Source: Klebsiella pneumoniae (GTDB lineage: Bacteria; Pseudomonadota; Gammaproteobacteria; Ga0077536). From it: a stretch of 6,502 nucleotides of DNA. Below, one piece after another: positions 5,775 to 6,502 of the stretch (positions within the stretch are counted from its first letter, which is position 1; each line of letters begins with the position of its first letter). The position numbers and the translations under genes are program-made. The stretch covers positions 1-6,502 of the forward strand of contig CAMCBY010000246.1 of assembly GCA_945873015.1 (NCBI GenBank), written 5' to 3'. Below the pieces are notes generated by a model that did not search any database, had not been told where the DNA came from, and saw nothing but the letters and a program-made list of their open reading frames with translations.

Positions 5775-5775
5775 G

Positions 5776-6502
5776 TCAGGGTTTCTGCGCGGCGCTCAGC
5801 GCACGGGAATTGCGCGAATTACGGAATACCAGCGGGCGTGTTTCGCCGTCACCGCCAGCGAGACGGCCAATGCGCTCGACTTCGGCGGTGAGCTCACCAT
5901 GCCGGGGCGATTTTGCGCAGACCGGGTCAGTCGCGTTCGCGTCGCCCGTCATCATATAAGCCTGACAGCGGCAGCCGCCAAAGTCTTTGGTTTTGTCCGG
6001 GCAGGTACGACAGGGCTCCTGCATCCACTCAAAGCCGCGGAAATGATTAAAGGCACTCGAGTTCGACCAGATATCCGCTATCGAATGATCGCGCACGTTC
6101 GGAAAACTTAAACCCGGTAACTGCAGGGCCGCATGGCAGGGCAGGGCAGTACCATCGGGCGCGATGGTCAGGAAAATCGAGCCCCAACCGTTCATGCAGG
6201 CCTTGGGGCGCTCTTCGTAGTAGTCGGGCACCACATAGATGATTTTCATCTGATCTTTCATCTGCTGCTGGTAGCGTTTGGCCACTGCCTCGGCCGCGCG
6301 CAGTTGCTCGCGGGTTGGCAACAGCGCATCGAGATTGAGTTTCGACCAGCCGTAATACTGGGTACTGGCAAGCTCGACGAAGTCGGCCTTGAGATCGATA
6401 GTCATACGAATGATGTCTTCGATCTGGTCGATGTTCTGGCGATGGATGACGATGTTCAACACCATCGGATAACCCTGCGCCTTCACCGCGCGCGCCATCT
6501 CG
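5776..6502 (-). CDS. pqqE: PqqE, PQQ biosynthesis radical SAM enzyme, C-terminal part (5' end outside window)
   Basis: PqqE makes the first carbon-carbon bond in pyrroloquinoline quinone, crosslinking Glu and Tyr of the peptide PqqA held by PqqD. The frame is open to the window edge, so the N-terminal CxxxCxxC radical SAM cluster is outside; about 240 C-terminal residues remain. Counting from the first Met in view (6498), the barrel end shows NIVIHRQNIDQI and VELASTQYYGW. The SPASM region follows: Cys101 (PKACMNGWG), Cys121 (LPCHAA), Cys163 and Cys166 (EPCRTC), Cys176 and Cys178 (GGCRCQAY) and Cys194 (DPVCAKSP). Asp172 fits the unusual Asp ligand reported for one auxiliary cluster, so seven Cys plus Asp supply a full ligand set for two clusters. 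A roughly 40-residue tail follows with no clear motif. pqqE is commonly the last gene of pqqABCDE, which would lie to the right. The stop is 1 nt from the convergent folP stop. Confidence 0.96.
   Translation of the reverse strand, partial: EMARAVKAQGYPMVLNIVIHRQNIDQIEDIIRMTIDLKADFVELASTQYYGWSKLNLDALLPTREQLRAAEAVAKRYQQQMKDQMKIIYVVPDYYEERPKACMNGWGSIFLTIAPDGTALPCHAALQLPGLSFPNVRDHSIADIWSNSSAFNHFRGFEWMQEPCRTCPDKTKDFGGCRCQAYMMTGDANATDPVCAKSPRHGELTAEVERIGRLAGGDGETRPLVFRNSRNSRALSAAQKP

Overview
The window reads as a GC-rich Gram-negative chromosome, most likely a gammaproteobacterium. An outer-membrane porin with a signal peptide, the end of a PQQ-biosynthesis gene (pqqE), a sulfotransferase of the type usually carried on a TPR protein, and a Xanthomonas-type proline iminopeptidase all point that way. 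The genus cannot be fixed from the sequence. PQQ synthesis suggests periplasmic quinoprotein dehydrogenases elsewhere in the genome.

Layout, left to right. (1) At 1-1109 on the plus strand is the C-terminal part of a sulfotransferase that enters from outside the window. It overlaps by 8 nt a 103-residue protein of unknown function. (2) At 1110-1417 is a 308-nt control region for the porin: a near-consensus sigma70 promoter with a dyad across its -10 box, then a long leader (about 160 nt) with two perfect hairpins, a weaker third stem and a strong Shine-Dalgarno. (3) At 1418-2746 is the porin, closed by a strong intrinsic terminator. (4) At 2904-3872, behind its own TATAAT promoter, is an exported protein with an unassigned N-terminal region, a coiled coil and a C-terminal SHOCT domain. 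(5) At 3946-5774 is a tight pair, proline iminopeptidase (TTG start) and dihydropteroate synthase (folP). (6) At 5776-6502 on the minus strand is the C-terminal part of PqqE, whose stop codon lies 1 nt from the folP stop.

Functionally this is a mixed housekeeping and envelope neighbourhood, not one pathway: sulfonation, outer-membrane permeability, an unknown periplasmic protein, peptide turnover, folate synthesis and cofactor synthesis. I see no mobile element, CRISPR array, tRNA or rRNA, and no convincing new multi-gene system. The parts most worth a second look are the porin promoter and leader, the two uncharacterised proteins, and a folP that lies away from its common ftsH/glmM neighbours.
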